NCBI RefSeq assembly: GCF_024679095.1
Contig: NC_066515.1
Coordinates: 22,339,717-22,403,716, forward strand
Direction: 5' to 3'
Source of the DNA: Eriocheir sinensis
Lineage: Eukaryota > Arthropoda > Malacostraca > Decapoda > Varunidae
Length of the DNA stretch: 64,000 nucleotides
The notes beneath the pieces were generated by a model. The model was not told where the DNA came from, searched no databases, and saw only the letters and a program-made list of their open reading frames with translations. Position numbers and translations under genes: made by a program. Position 1 is the first letter of the stretch. The number at the start of each line of letters is the position of its first letter. Positions 38,848 through 50,875 of the stretch are shown piece after piece.

Positions 38848-39289
38848 ACGACACAAAATCCGGTCATCATTGTCTTCCAACTACTTGATTACACGCCCAA
38901 TGCCTCGGCCACGCCCCTTTGTGCCTCCCGAGTGAGCCGGAGCCACATCGCGTCCCTTCTGCGGCTCACAAAATTAATGAATGCAGTGGAGGATGAGGCG
39001 TTGCAGCGGCGGAGTAACTCATGGCTCACTTTAACATCCCTCTCAAGTTTTATGTAAGTACGCCCTAAAAAAAAAACGTTTCCTCCTCTTTACCAACTCC
39101 GACGAGAGGAGGAAAAAGAAACGTTACGGTCATTTCGCTCAACCGTTTTCATTATTATTATTACCAGTGCGATTATTATTACTATTATTATCATTATTAT
39201 TACACCCGTCTCCCTCGCTTTGCATATGGTTAAGGTGTTTTTACTTCTCTCTGACGTAACTATATGACTACGGGTGATTATGGAGGGGA

Positions 39290-40310
39290 AGGCGAGGGCT
39301 GGAAGGAAGGAAGGGAGGGAGGGAGAAGGGAGGGAAAGGGAGTATTACACAATGAGTGGCTGGAGGGAGGAGTAGGGGAGGTAATAGGGACTTAGAAGAG
39401 GTATGAAGGAGGAGGAGGAGGAGGAGGAGGGGGGAGGGAGGGGAGAAAAAGTGTGAAGGATATTAAACATTGGAGGGAGGAGGCAAGAGATGAGTAGGAA
39501 AGTGGAGGGGAAGTGGATAGGTAAGAGGAAGGGGGAAGGTGGATGAAGGAAAAAAGAGGAAGGGAGGAAGAGAGGAGGGGAAAAGAGCCTAGGAGGAGAA
39601 GAAGGAAAAATAGTGAGAGTGGAGGTGGAGGGAAAAATAAATGGAGGGAGGGAAGACTGGCAGTGGAGGAGGAGGAGGAGGAGAGGAGGGAGGAAAGGAG
39701 TAAAAAAAAGAAGAGTACTGGAAAAAGGAGAACATGAAAAAAGTGGAAATAAGAGTACTGAGGTAGATGGATAGGAGAAAAAGAAGAGGAGGAGGAGGAG
39801 GAGGATTACAACCGAGACAAGTAGCAAGAAGATCAGACAAAAGAAAAAGAAAAAAAAAAAGAGGAAGAGGAAGCAGGAGAATGAGATACAAACGAGAGAG
39901 GAAAAAAAAAACAGGAAAAGAAGCATGGAGGAGGAGGAGGAGGAGGAGGAGGAGGAGGAGGATTACAACCGAGACAAGTAGCAAGAAGATCAGACAAAAG
40001 AAGAGAAAGAAAAAAAGAGGAAGAGGAAGCAGGAGAATGAGATACAAACGAGAGAGGAAAAAAAAACAACAGGAGAAGAAGCATGGAGGAGGAGGAGGAG
40101 GAGGAGGAGATGAAGAAGAGGAAAGAGGCAGATGAAGAGATGAAGAAGCAGATGGAGAAGTAGGAGAAGGCGAAGGAGGCAGAAGGAAGATGAGGAGACG
40201 GAGAAGAAGAAGCAGGAGGAGGAGGAGGAGGAGGGAGAGGGACAGCAGGAGGCGAAGGAGTAGGAGGAGGACGAGGCGAAGGAGAAGGAGGAGGAAGGCG
40301 AAGCGTCATA
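39290..40310. repeat. 1-kb homopurine tract with a 157-bp tandem duplication
   Basis: The + strand is nearly all A and G. GATTACAACCGAGACAAGTA starts two copies at 39804 and 39961, each continuing through AAGAAGATCAGACAAAAGAA and GAGATACAAACGAGAGAGG to a GGA array. The GGA arrays (39933-39963, 40083-40110) differ in length. Long Ser/Phe/Leu and Arg/Glu/Lys frames across it are artefacts. Confidence 0.9.
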
Positions 40311-40398
40311 AACAAAGGACGTCACCATTACTAGCCGTGAATGCCCCTTCGGTTGATTTATGGAGCCGAGGCGCCGTGGAATGTACACACCTCCATCA

Positions 40399-40400
<2 letters not shown>

Positions 40401-40448
<48 letters not shown>
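40401..40448. repeat. (GT)24 microsatellite
   Basis: Uninterrupted GT run. Confidence 0.97.
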
Positions 40449-40451
<3 letters not shown>

Positions 40452-40653
40452 GCTTTATCACCTGCAGCAATACACATCTGTTTTTCCATATAGGCAAATA
40501 CAACTACAAAATGAAATATACATCCAGATAAAGCGATAGATAGATATTGGTGATAGATATATGGGTAGAGATGGACAGATACATAGATGAGTGGATAGAT
40601 AGATGGATAGATAGACATTTTATTGACCACTGCTCATATGTTATCCATTAAAG

Positions 40654-40654
<1 letters not shown>

Positions 40655-40709
<55 letters not shown>
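40655..40709. repeat. (CA)27 microsatellite
   Basis: Uninterrupted CA run. A GATA/GATG-type degenerate tetranucleotide run precedes it (about 40530-40615). Confidence 0.97.
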
Positions 40710-40711
<2 letters not shown>

Positions 40712-40843
40712 GTACAACTTTTCCAGCTTCACGACGCCTAATATGTAAAACGGGGAACATGATGTGGTCACTAAAAGCTAAGATATAAAAAAAAAACTCC
40801 AGATATTTGCGTAGAAGAACGAAACTAACCTGAAGGAATTAAT

Positions 40844-40845
<2 letters not shown>

Positions 40846-40893
<48 letters not shown>
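40846..40893. repeat. (GT)24 microsatellite
   Basis: Uninterrupted GT run. Confidence 0.97.
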
Positions 40894-40896
<3 letters not shown>

Positions 40897-41336
40897 GACA
40901 GCTCACTCACTTCTAAAGGATGAATCACACTTCTTCAAGGACAAAAAATAACTCAATAGGAAGGGAATCAGTGCTTTGTTCCTTTCCCTTTTTTGCGTTA
41001 AAGGAATAGAGAGCGAAGAGACTCAATCCCTTTTATAAGTCACCTTGAATGCTATTGGGAGGCTGTTTGCGGGGTCACCACTTTAATTATAGGGTAGCTA
41101 ATGTCTTTTTCTCTCCTACTTTTTTTTCTTTAAGTTCGCGATGAAAAATACAGCAGGATTTATCACCACGCCAAGGAGAAAGCTGGTCGATCTGCTCTGC
41201 TCCTCTCCTCTCTCCCCTCTCATCTCATCTTCTCTCTCCCTTCTCTCCCTCCCTCCCTCCACCAATGATAGACCTTCACTGGTAGCAATTATCGTAACAC
41301 TCGAGTGGGGGAAAGAGAGCAGTTATGTGGTTGTCT

Positions 41337-41367
<31 letters not shown>

Positions 41368-41750
41368 TATGAGATTACACCAGAAAAGGAAAGAGGAGTA
41401 AGATCTGGAAAAAAAAAGTTACTGAATTATGTAAGAAGAAAAAGTAGAAGAAGCAGAAGAAGAAGAAGGAAGTGTGATAATGCAAAGAAGATTAAAGAGG
41501 AAGAAGAGACAAGGGAGGAGAGATAGGAAGACTTGAAGGAGGAAAGAGAATGATATGCAGGTTTAAAAGAAGAATGGAGGAGGAAAACGACTAAGAGAAG
41601 AAGGAGTAGGAAGGAGGAGGAGGAGGAGGAGACAATTATGTGGAACGAAATGATTTAGCTCAAGATGGAGTCTGAAGGAGCGGACAAGAGGAGTTGGAGA
41701 AACAGTAAATGAAGAAGGAAAGGAAAATAAATTGAAAAGAAAAGAAAACG

Positions 41751-41863
41751 AAGAAGAAGAAGAAGAAGAAGAAGAAGAAGAAGAAGAAGAAGAAGAAGAA
41801 GAAGAAGAAGAAGAAGATAAAATGGCAAGTAATAGTCGGATATGCAAAGAAAGAAAAAAAATA

Positions 41864-41954
<91 letters not shown>
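41751..41954. repeat. (GAA)22 and (GA)44 microsatellites
   Basis: GAA at 41751-41817 and GA at 41866-41954, within purine-rich DNA from about 41340. Confidence 0.97.
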
Positions 41955-41957
<3 letters not shown>

Positions 41958-42119
41958 GTGGGAAGGGATCATAGCGTGCAGTGGGCAACTCTGCAAAAGG
42001 TCACAGGTGTCGGGGCGGGAAGGTAATACTCCATTTCCTGTGGGAGGAGGAGGAGGGGGAGGAGGAGGAGGAGGAGGAAGGGGGGGAGGAGGAGTTTTCC
42101 AGTGTCCAGCATCATCTTC

Positions 42120-43020
42120 ATTCCTCCTTTTTGCTTCTTTGTCCTCCTCCTCCTTTCAATGACTTCCTCTCTTCCCTTGTAATCCTGTTATTTTGTCTTT
42201 CTCTTTTTCCCCCTTCTCCTCCTCCTCCTCCATCTCTTCCTGCTCCTCCTCCTCCTTCTATTCCTGCTGTTTCTCCCCGTCCCTTCCTCCTGTTCCTCTT
42301 TTTTTTGTTTATTCTTCCTCTTCCTCTTTCTCCTCCTTCTCTTCCTGCTCCTCCTCCTCCTCCTCCTCCTATTCCTGCTGTTTCTACCCGTCAGTTCTTC
42401 CTGTTCCTCTTTTTTTTTATATTCTTCCTCTTCCTCTTTCTACTCCCTCATTTTATTTATCTCCTACTCTCTTTCCTTCCTCTTCCTCCTCTTGCTTGTA
42501 ATGTTCCTCCTGTTCCTCTTCTTTCTAGTTATTCTCTTCTTCTTCATTTTTTTTATACCTCTTCATCACTCTTCTTCTCCTCCTCCTTTCTGCTCCCTTA
42601 TTTTCTTTACTTTATCTCTCCCATTCTCTTTCCTTCCTCTTCCTCCTCTTGCTTGTAATGTTCCTCCTATTCCTCTTCTTTCTATTCATTCTCTTCCTCT
42701 CTCTTCTCCATTATCTTTTTATACCTCTTCCTCACTCTTCTCCTCCTCCTCCTCCGCGTTATCTTCCTCCATTGCTGTTATATTATTGTAAAGTCTGTCG
42801 TTATAATCTCGTCTTTTTCTTCTATCTCTTTCCCTCCCCCCCTCACTTTTTCCTTCTCCTCCTCCTCCTCCTCCCGCTACTTCTTCACCTCCTCTCTCCT
42901 CCTCTCTCTTCTTTCCTCCTTTCCTCCTCCCTTCACACACCTGTCGCACCTCATCTCCTCTTCCGGTGATAGGGAGGAGTGCCCCCCTACCCCCCTCCCT
43001 CTACCCCCCTACCCCCCAAA
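42120..43020. repeat. 900-bp homopyrimidine tract with nested tandem duplications
   Basis: The + strand is nearly all C and T. TTCCTGCTGTTTCT recurs at 42261 and 42372 (111-bp period). TTGCTTGTAATGTTCCTCCT recurs at about 42492 and 42649 (157-bp period). Phe/Leu/Ser/Pro frames here are artefacts. Confidence 0.85.
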
Positions 43021-43047
43021 ACAGGTGAATATAATGAACTTCGTCTC

Positions 43048-43050
<3 letters not shown>

Positions 43051-43108
<58 letters not shown>
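43051..43108. repeat. (ATT)19 microsatellite
   Basis: Uninterrupted trinucleotide run. Confidence 0.95.
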
Positions 43109-43168
43109 GTTACTGTGGTTCGTTGTTTACGTGTCAAGACTGTTTGCATGTTCTTTTTTTCTTTCTTC

Positions 43169-43192
43169 TTAGGTTAGGTTAAGTTAGGTTAG
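43169..43192. repeat. Short interstitial TTAGG array
   Basis: TTAGGTTAGG, one TTAAG unit, then TTAGGTTAG: four and a half units of the arthropod telomere repeat, one variant. Confidence 0.7.
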
Positions 43193-43502
43193 TTTTTTTA
43201 ATCGTTTCTCTTTTTTTTTTCTTCTTTGTTTTGTTCCTTTTTTTCTCTCATTTCCTTTCCTTCAGGTTTCTCTGTCAACATGGCGCGTCTCTTTTTTTTT
43301 TTTTTTATCAAGCCTTTCCCTTTCCTCTCAATCAGCCACATCGATCAGGAAGGTGAGGGAGAGATGGAGGAGAGAGGAAGGGAGGCGAGGTAGAGGGAAG
43401 GGGAGCGTTGAGGAAGGGAAGAAGACAAAGGATAAATGGAGGAAGGGAGAAAGAGTGGGGAAGGAAGGGAGGAAATGAGGGAGGGAGAAACACAAGGTCA
43501 GA

Positions 43503-43507
<5 letters not shown>

Positions 43508-43587
<80 letters not shown>

Positions 43588-43606
43588 ATACGCGACCAGA
43601 AGACAC

Positions 43607-43674
<68 letters not shown>

Positions 43675-43688
43675 TAATAATAATAATA
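43508..43688. repeat. (GA)37 and (AAT)27 microsatellites
   Basis: GA at 43508-43582, AAT at 43606-43688 with one GAT interruption. Confidence 0.97.
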
Positions 43689-43864
43689 GCACTTAGTGAC
43701 CACAACAAAACCTCATTTAAGCCTCTCAATTAAGTCCTCGAGTTCTCTTACCTGTCCTTCCCCTCAAGCTTACCTAGTCATGCCTACCCACTCCCTTAAT
43801 TAACCTGTAGGGAAGGGAAGGGAAGGGAGCGGAGGGAAGGAAAGGAAAGGAAAGGAAAGGGAAG

Positions 43865-43866
<2 letters not shown>

Positions 43867-43925
<59 letters not shown>
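43867..43925. repeat. (AC)29 microsatellite
   Basis: Uninterrupted AC run preceded by GGAAAGG-type purine repeats. Confidence 0.97.
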
Positions 43926-43926
<1 letters not shown>

Positions 43927-44256
43927 CGTTAAGAGTGACAAGACCAAGAGCAAATCTCCTTTCACTCCTTTCCCTCCTCCTCCTCCTCCTCCTCTTTTAC
44001 CCTTTTGTGTTGTGAACGAAGCGGATCCAATTTAAGTACAAAGCCAACTCGACATGGATTCGAACGTGGCCTAAGAATGGGAGAGGTGGTAGGGAGGGAA
44101 GGTAGGGAGGGAGGGAGAGGTGGTGAGAGATGGAGAGTTGATGACAGGTAGGGAGGTAGGAAGGTAGATTGATTGTAGGCAGGTTGTAGGTAGGGAGGTA
44201 GAGATAAATAGGTAGATGTGAGGAGATAAATGGTGAAATTATTGTTCGCTGAGGCG

Positions 44257-44260
<4 letters not shown>

Positions 44261-44339
<79 letters not shown>
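44261..44339. repeat. (GA)39 microsatellite
   Basis: Uninterrupted GA run. Confidence 0.97.
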
Positions 44340-44341
<2 letters not shown>

Positions 44342-44493
44342 ACATAAAGCGAAACATGTCAATAACTTAAAGAAAACAACAAAAAAAGCAAAAAAATAGC
44401 ATACCCCAAAAACCTAACTTAACAGGCCACGATTCCCTTTATACAAGTGAGCTCAGGTAGGGGGTCAAGGGGGTCGTAGTGGGCAGGTAAGCG

Positions 44494-44515
44494 TGACCTC
44501 ACACTGACCTGACCT
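44494..44515. promoter_or_regulatory. Three TGACCT nuclear-receptor half-sites
   Basis: TGACCT at 44494, 44505 and 44510. The first two form a direct repeat with a 5-bp spacer. Binding is inference from the motif only. Confidence 0.3.
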
Positions 44516-45929
44516 CACCTCACCCTATTTGCGCCGCCAGACTCACACAAACACAGGGACGCAAGAGGTGAAAGCTCCTACCCCCGCCCCCCTCTCACCC
44601 CCACCCCCGCCGCCCCTCTCCTCCCCTCTTGGCCAGCACAACAAAAATATTTATAACATGGTCGCCTGGACGTGGACAGCGTTCCTATTCACCGTATTGT
44701 GCATATTCGACCGTCTGAATACTAGTGGGATCATTTCCATTACGGTGATATTAATTGATCTGCTTCCGAATTCAAGGCGCGTGAATTCTCTTTCTCATTT
44801 CATTTCAGTCATTGCAGTGGTTTCATCTAATGTGCTTTTATTATTTCTGTTGTTAGTTTGTCCATGCTGATGTAAGAACTAGTGCACCGGTTTTTGCATT
44901 CAAGGTGTTACTTTCTTGTGTGTGGTTTGTCTTTTATGCTTAATGTTGTCGTCACTTGATTGTTGCATTGCGTTTTTTTTTTTTTGTTATTCCGTATTGC
45001 AGTCAAAGCGTCTGTTGATGTAGGGGTCAGGAAAATATGTTATAAGTTGACTGTTAAGCGTTTCTCTCGGTGTCATGAAAGGAAATGAATCTGCTCATCA
45101 TTTTCCGGATTCTTCTGTTGGCCTTTTTCTGTGCACCTTGTTTCGAAATTTTAGTACATGCATTTTTTTTTTTCGGTTTAGCCTTTCCCCACAAAATCCC
45201 GGTGCGGTCTCTCAGCGCCGCGACTAAACTCCTCCTTACGAGTATCAGCGATCAGTGTGTTTGAGACGGATCACACGAGAGGGAAAAACAAGTCATCAAT
45301 TGTGTACACTTAACCCAAACGTCAACAAGGGGGGAAGTGGAATCGATAGGATCATTCTGGGCCAACGCGTCCAAATCCCCCGCGGGATACGCCGCGGCTC
45401 CTCCCTCGCCACGCGGACAAAACAAACACCGCAGAATCCAATTTTCGCCCAACCGCCCCCCTCCCCTGGGGCCGCAATCCCCTGCAGGGCGAGCACAGCT
45501 AAAGAAAGTACCACGGCTCGGTGCCTCGTCGCGGGAGCAAAGAAGACAACAAAAGCAAAGAATAAAAGTAAAGAGGGTTTTATTAATTTGTGTTTCAAAA
45601 CGAATGTAACCAAAGGATGGAGTGGACCTCAATAAAAGGCTGCAGCTCGAGTACCTGGTTGCGAAAAGGAAAGGAAAACGATGGAAGCGAAGGGCAAAAT
45701 AAATAAGTTGTATTAATTTGTACCTGGACGCGAATGTATGCGTTAGGTAAGGTTGTACAAATTGTTTCAGTGGCTGTTTTATCCCGTTTGTTTATGCTAT
45801 AAGAAAGAACAAAACGCGTTATGTGTTTGATGGCTCGGAGCGACACTTCCTCCATGTTTTGTGGCGTGTCTTCCTCACTGCTCCACGCTTCCTCCACCTT
45901 CCCTTTCACCTCCTCCAGGTAACGCTAGG

Positions 45930-46023
45930 TGACCCCAAACCACAGTGGCCTTGACCCCCTGGTGCCTCTGTGACCCTTAACCCCACCCGCGACCTTCATC
46001 TTGACCCCGAAGTGCCAAGGTCA
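45930..46023. promoter_or_regulatory. Cluster of TGACC/GGTCA motifs
   Basis: TGACC at 45930, 45952, 45971 and 46002, CGACC at 45990, and CCAAGGTCA ending at 46023, which resembles an ERR or FTZ-F1 extended half-site. Spacings are close to two helical turns. Function is unproven. Confidence 0.3.
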
Positions 46024-48548
46024 CGCTGGTTCCTTCCGGCAGTTACTCTTTATTCATGTCTCGCTACTTCCTCCTGAAAGCGAGAGTGAGGAAGTCTGCG
46101 TCTGGGTCGTTCGTGTTGTTCCGCCTCTTGGAAGTTAATGATTTTCTCGTGCTCCGTAAATCCCTCTGATACTTCTTAATTAACTCATTTCGTTGGTTAA
46201 TAGAGAGGAGAATCGTGTTCTTTTTTGTTCTTTCTCTTCATAACTCATATTATTTTGTCCGTATTTCTTTCTTGTATTTTTTGTGATTAAGTTTATTTTC
46301 TTTCATTGTTGCTATATAACGTACATATTCATGAACTCTATAATACGCAACAAACACCGCACAGTAGAATGCTAGTGGAATTAAAAGGAATGTGTGGAAA
46401 AGGTCTTAGTGACGAAAAGAAAATACTCGCTTCGGGATAACAAAGGAATAAGGAAGAGATTCACCGTTTACTAAGCAGTTTAGGGAAAGCCGCGAGTCCT
46501 ATAAGGAAGAATTCGGTATTTTTTCTTTCTCGCTTAAACACTTTTCTTGGTTTTTCTCCATCTTGCGGGACGGTAAACAGGAAGGGTTGCGAGGAGTGCG
46601 GATCATATGTTTGTTTTATGCCTCCTCTACCTCCTCTCCTCTTACTTTTCTCCTGAAGCTGAGGAAGAAGAGGGGGAAAGGTTTTAGCAATGTCTCCTTC
46701 CTTCTGTTGCTCTCTTCTCAGCCCCCAAAAAACATAGAGGGGAGAGCAAGCACAAGACGACTTTAGCATTGCCTCAGTTCTTTCATCTTCACTTTCATCC
46801 TCGAGTGAGAAAGATCGAAGCAGAACGAGAGGAAAGCTTTTATATATGCGTCTATCCTTCCTCCGCCTCTTAAGACCTCAAAGAAAAGGAAACAAGAGAA
46901 AACCTAAGCTAATCCCGACTTGTATTCCGTTCCCGTCTCTACCTTCTCGGAACTGCTGAAAAGAGGAAGAGAACGGAGGGAGCTCATCAACACCTCAGCC
47001 TCGCACTTTGAGCCGATTTCACAGTCCAACACAGTGTCTTCGTAACAGCCCGAACCAAATTATAGAATCCCATACAATCCAAAACGGTGAGGTCTTCGAT
47101 GCCACACTAAATACACAAGACTTTTCCTGTATAGTTTCATCAAATTTGTGAACTTAAATATAAACACTAGACACTATACAAGGACATTTAGAAGGCTCTG
47201 GTATTGGTTTGGGAGCTTACTAACCCGTCATGGGGAACTGTGAAACTGGCTCTTTATCTCATCCGTAAACACCAAAGAGGAAACCAGACGCGGATGAGAC
47301 GAGTCACAGGAGGACATTAGCACCACGACCCGTCCTCCTCCTCCTTCACCTCCTCCTCCTCCTTCTTCATGTCTTTCTCGCCTCCCACACACACACGCGG
47401 GGACACACGAAGGATGCGCCGCGTCATCCCAAACACCAGCCAGTCGCGGGACCAGACGGAGCAGCCAAACAAACAGACAAAACGTGTCCGTCTGGAGATG
47501 ATGGGCCGGGTTGGGGGTGGAGTGGAGATGGGGTAGGGAACAGAACAACGAGATGGTGATGTGACGGTGTTATGATGGAGATGTGAGAGGGATGTGATGG
47601 GGTGGGTCAACGTTGTAAGGGGAAGGATGTAGGGGGCTGCTTCCTATAGGGGGTTGTAAGAGGCATGAAAGAGCTAAACGTCATCCTCTTTATTACTTCC
47701 TTGTTCTATGTGACCTTGTTTACGTTACCCTCCTCCTCCTCCTCCTCCTCCTCCTCCTCCTCCTGCCATGCACCAGCCACTCCTCAATAGAACACGCCGC
47801 AGGGGACACACTACGCCTATTGGAGTGATACACCTGCCGCCCCCGGGGGTCCGCGTCCCCTGGGGGTAATCTACGCCCTGTTGGCCACGTGATGATGTCA
47901 ATGATTCCTTCACCATCACCACCACCAACAAAAACAAAAATAACAGCATTCCTATTTCTCATCACTCATTATCACTATCACTTTCATCACCATTTCACTA
48001 TTGTTAGGACTATCATACCAGTCACCATCCTCCTCTTCCTCCTCCTCCTCCTCTTCCTCTTCATCACCATCATCACCTCTATCACCCACTCACCCCGCCG
48101 CTGTTATCTTTACAATCTGCTAAAACTCCTATTTCCACTATTTCAGAGCCATTACCGCTATCACCACCTCCATCACTAACTATTATCACCATCACCACCA
48201 CCACCACCGCTGCCGTCGCCTCGTGGTCAAAACAAATCTAAAACGGCTTTTTTAATGGTTGATTCTACACATACATACATTCATTCTTACATACATTCTT
48301 TCTGTGATGAACGATGTGTGTGTGTGTGTGTGCTTTGTTATTGCACTTGAACTTGATGTAAAGGCGTGTTTTATGGAGAGAGCTTAAGTTACATGTGTTT
48401 ATTTTTTCGGCCAGGTGAGAAGGGATATCTGGCAGTGTTATTTCCCCTTTCTGTAACGCTCTTCAATGTTTCTCTGCCGTGTTTTAGCGTTTCAGAATTA
48501 CTCGCTTGAATATGAAACGGCGTGGGGAGGAGATATGATGGATGAGAA

Positions 48549-48550
<2 letters not shown>

Positions 48551-48589
<39 letters not shown>
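48551..48589. repeat. (GT)19 microsatellite
   Basis: Uninterrupted GT run. Confidence 0.96.
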
Positions 48590-48593
<4 letters not shown>

Positions 48594-49135
48594 GCGTGGG
48601 TGTTAGAAAGGGGGTTTGGAGTGGAGTGGAGTGGAGGTATAAGAGGAGGAGGAGGACGAGGAGGAGGAGGAAGGACACCAACAACCTCCCTCGTCTCACC
48701 TGCCGGCCTCACCACCACCTGTTGCCTCATCACCCCTCCCTCCACCTGTCTTCCCTCTCCTAGTCTCTTCCTTCTCCAACACTCCTCCTCCTCCAGCACA
48801 CAATAACCTCACCCTTCCCCGCACCCTCCACTTAAACGCCTTCATTTTAATAGATTTTTTAAGTACTTCGGGATGTTCAGTCACTGCAAGTCACGTTCAG
48901 AATATATCTTAGTGAAAAGTGAAGGATTGTTACCGCGTTTTAATCCCCCCCCCCTCCCTTACCCCCACCATCACTACCACCACCACCAACAACAACAACC
49001 GCATCAACAATAACATCAACAACAACAACTATACAGACAAGTGATTCCAAACTTCGAATCTCTCTCTTTTGGAACTGATTCACGTTGTTTCGTTTGCTTC
49101 GTCATGCTGCTTCGACATATCTGAAGTCACACACA

Positions 49136-49141
<6 letters not shown>

Positions 49142-49178
<37 letters not shown>
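49142..49178. repeat. (CT)18 microsatellite
   Basis: Uninterrupted CT run. Confidence 0.96.
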
Positions 49179-49181
<3 letters not shown>

Positions 49182-49427
49182 TTAACCTGGCATGCATTTT
49201 CTTCATCGCTCCATGTTCATCACGCTTTTTTTTATCGCCCATGAGTGTTCTTGCCGAGCGTGTGTCGTCGAGGGCGTTAGTTAGTGTGGCTGTCGTTTGT
49301 GTCGGTCGTGGCTTTCGTTGTTTTATTCAGCATTCTCCTATGTTACTCGTGCTGTGTTCGGCCTGAGGGGGATTGCACACATTTTACAGCACGCACCTCG
49401 CAATTCCGTCCAGGTTGTAGTAGGAAA

Positions 49428-49695
49428 TGGAGGAGGAGGAGGAGGAGGAGGAGGAGGAGGAGGAAAATAGAAAGGTATGAGCTGGCTAGTGATGGGAAGA
49501 ACTACAATTACATGCCCTGGGTATTGGATCACTACGTAAGAGCAATGTTAAGGAAGGAGGAGGAGGAGGAGGAGGAGGAGGTGGAGGAAAATAGAAAGGT
49601 ATGAGCTGGCTAGTGATGGGAAGAACTACAATTACATGCCCTGGGTATTGGATCACTACGTAAGAGCAATGTTGAGGAAGGAGGAGGAGGAGGAG
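49428..49695. repeat. Tandem duplication, 124-bp period, with GGA arrays
   Basis: AAAATAGAAAGGTATGAGCT starts near-identical units of about 100 bp at 49464 and 49588. Each is followed by a (GGA)n array of different length. Near-identity points to a recent duplication. Confidence 0.95.
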
Positions 49696-50564
49696 GAAAA
49701 AGAGGTAAACGGAAATGAAAGGAAGTAGAAATAAAGGAAATGAAAAAGATGGAAAAGAAGGAACTGAGACACGTATACCAAATTCCAGTGATGTAGAAAA
49801 TGAAAGGAGAAATAGAAGGAAAAGAACTAATAGCCGGGAAAGATGACGACATAAAAATAATAGCAGAAAGGAAATATCACAACCAGGCGAAGGAAATTAC
49901 CTGGAAAAATGTTCTCGCGTGTGTGTGGATAAAAAGCTTCGTCCAGGATGAAGAGAAAGAGAACAAAACAAACAAAGGGAAAGAGTAAGAAAGAGGAAGA
50001 GAAGGGAGAGAAGAAAAGCAATCACAATCGCTATATGGAGAGCTTGGGATGAAAATGATGGAGAAAGGAAAAATTATGTGGACAGTTATTGCGAGGAAGA
50101 CTGTAAAAATAGCAAATCAGAGGTCGTTTGGGCGGGGCAGACAGTGGCAATAAGTCAGGAGGAGGAGGAGGAGGAGGAGGAGGAGGATGGGAAAATAGAA
50201 GACAAGGAAAAGACGGACGTAAGGAGAAGAGAACGATAGAGTAGAAGGAAAAGGAGATTAAATAGATGGAAAATGAAAATACCGAGAGGGAAATTTAAAG
50301 AGGTATAGAAAACGAGAAGGAGAAAGAAAGAGGAAGACCAAAACGAGGAGGAGAAAGGTTAAAAAAAAAATAATAATGACCAGGAGGAGAAGGAAGGGAA
50401 CTGGAACCCTCGCAAAGAGCTAATCAGAACTTCCAGACAAACAAAGCAAGACCAGAACCGGACGGGACGAGGCCAGGACCAAAGTGACTGGGCTTAGTGA
50501 CTTGTGTTCGGGCTGGATTGTGCTGGGCTTGAAGGAACTGGATCGGGTTTAAGTGAGCTGGGTG

Positions 50565-50875
50565 GGTAAGCTGGAATTCTTGGGCTAGTTTGGAGTAGAA
50601 CATTGGGCTTTGAACATTGTTTGGGCTAGGCGGATGGGGATAGGGTTGAGCGAACTGGGCTGGGTTTAAACGGTGTGGATAGCGTTAGAATTCTTTGGCT
50701 AGTTTGGGGAACATTGGGCTTTGAACATTGTTTGGGCTAGGCGGATGGGGATAGGGTTGAGCGAACTGGGCTGGGTTTAAACGGTGTGGGTAGCGTTAGA
50801 ATTCTTTGGCTAGTTTGGGGAACATTGGGCTTTGAACATTGCTTGGGCTCGGTGGATGGGGTTAGCACGAATCAG
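50565..50875. repeat. Minisatellite, 111-bp period, nearly three copies
   Basis: AACATTGGGCTTTGAACATT occurs at 50599, 50710 and 50821, exactly 111 bp apart. Copies 1 and 2 are almost identical (differences include GGAGTAGAA versus GGGGAA); copy 3 is partial and more diverged. G-rich words TGGGCT recur within each unit. Confidence 0.95.

Larger units (their letters stand above)
44340..48550. other. Longest repeat-poor stretch of the right half; no gene recognised
   Basis: No long dinucleotide array for 4.2 kb. It includes a CpG-rich patch at about 45190-45560 with open frames on both strands (126 codons each, no recognisable family) and a short TCC array at 47731-47763. TGACC-type motifs are clustered at 44494-44515 and 45930-46023. 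No exon with convincing coding character was found. Confidence 0.5.

Noticed and set aside
39345..40388. Arg/Glu/Lys-rich and Phe/Leu/Ser-rich frames suggesting charged or membrane proteins
   Set aside because: Direct translations of the homopurine tract and its duplication.
44529..44870. 113-codon + strand frame with hydrophobic C-terminal half, possible small membrane protein
   Set aside because: Proline-rich low-complexity start and T-rich end explain the hydrophobicity; no recognisable family or promoter.
45252..45635. Two 126-codon frames on opposite strands, one containing TRTKQT like a histone H3 tail
   Set aside because: The match is six residues only and the rest has no histone similarity; composition-driven.
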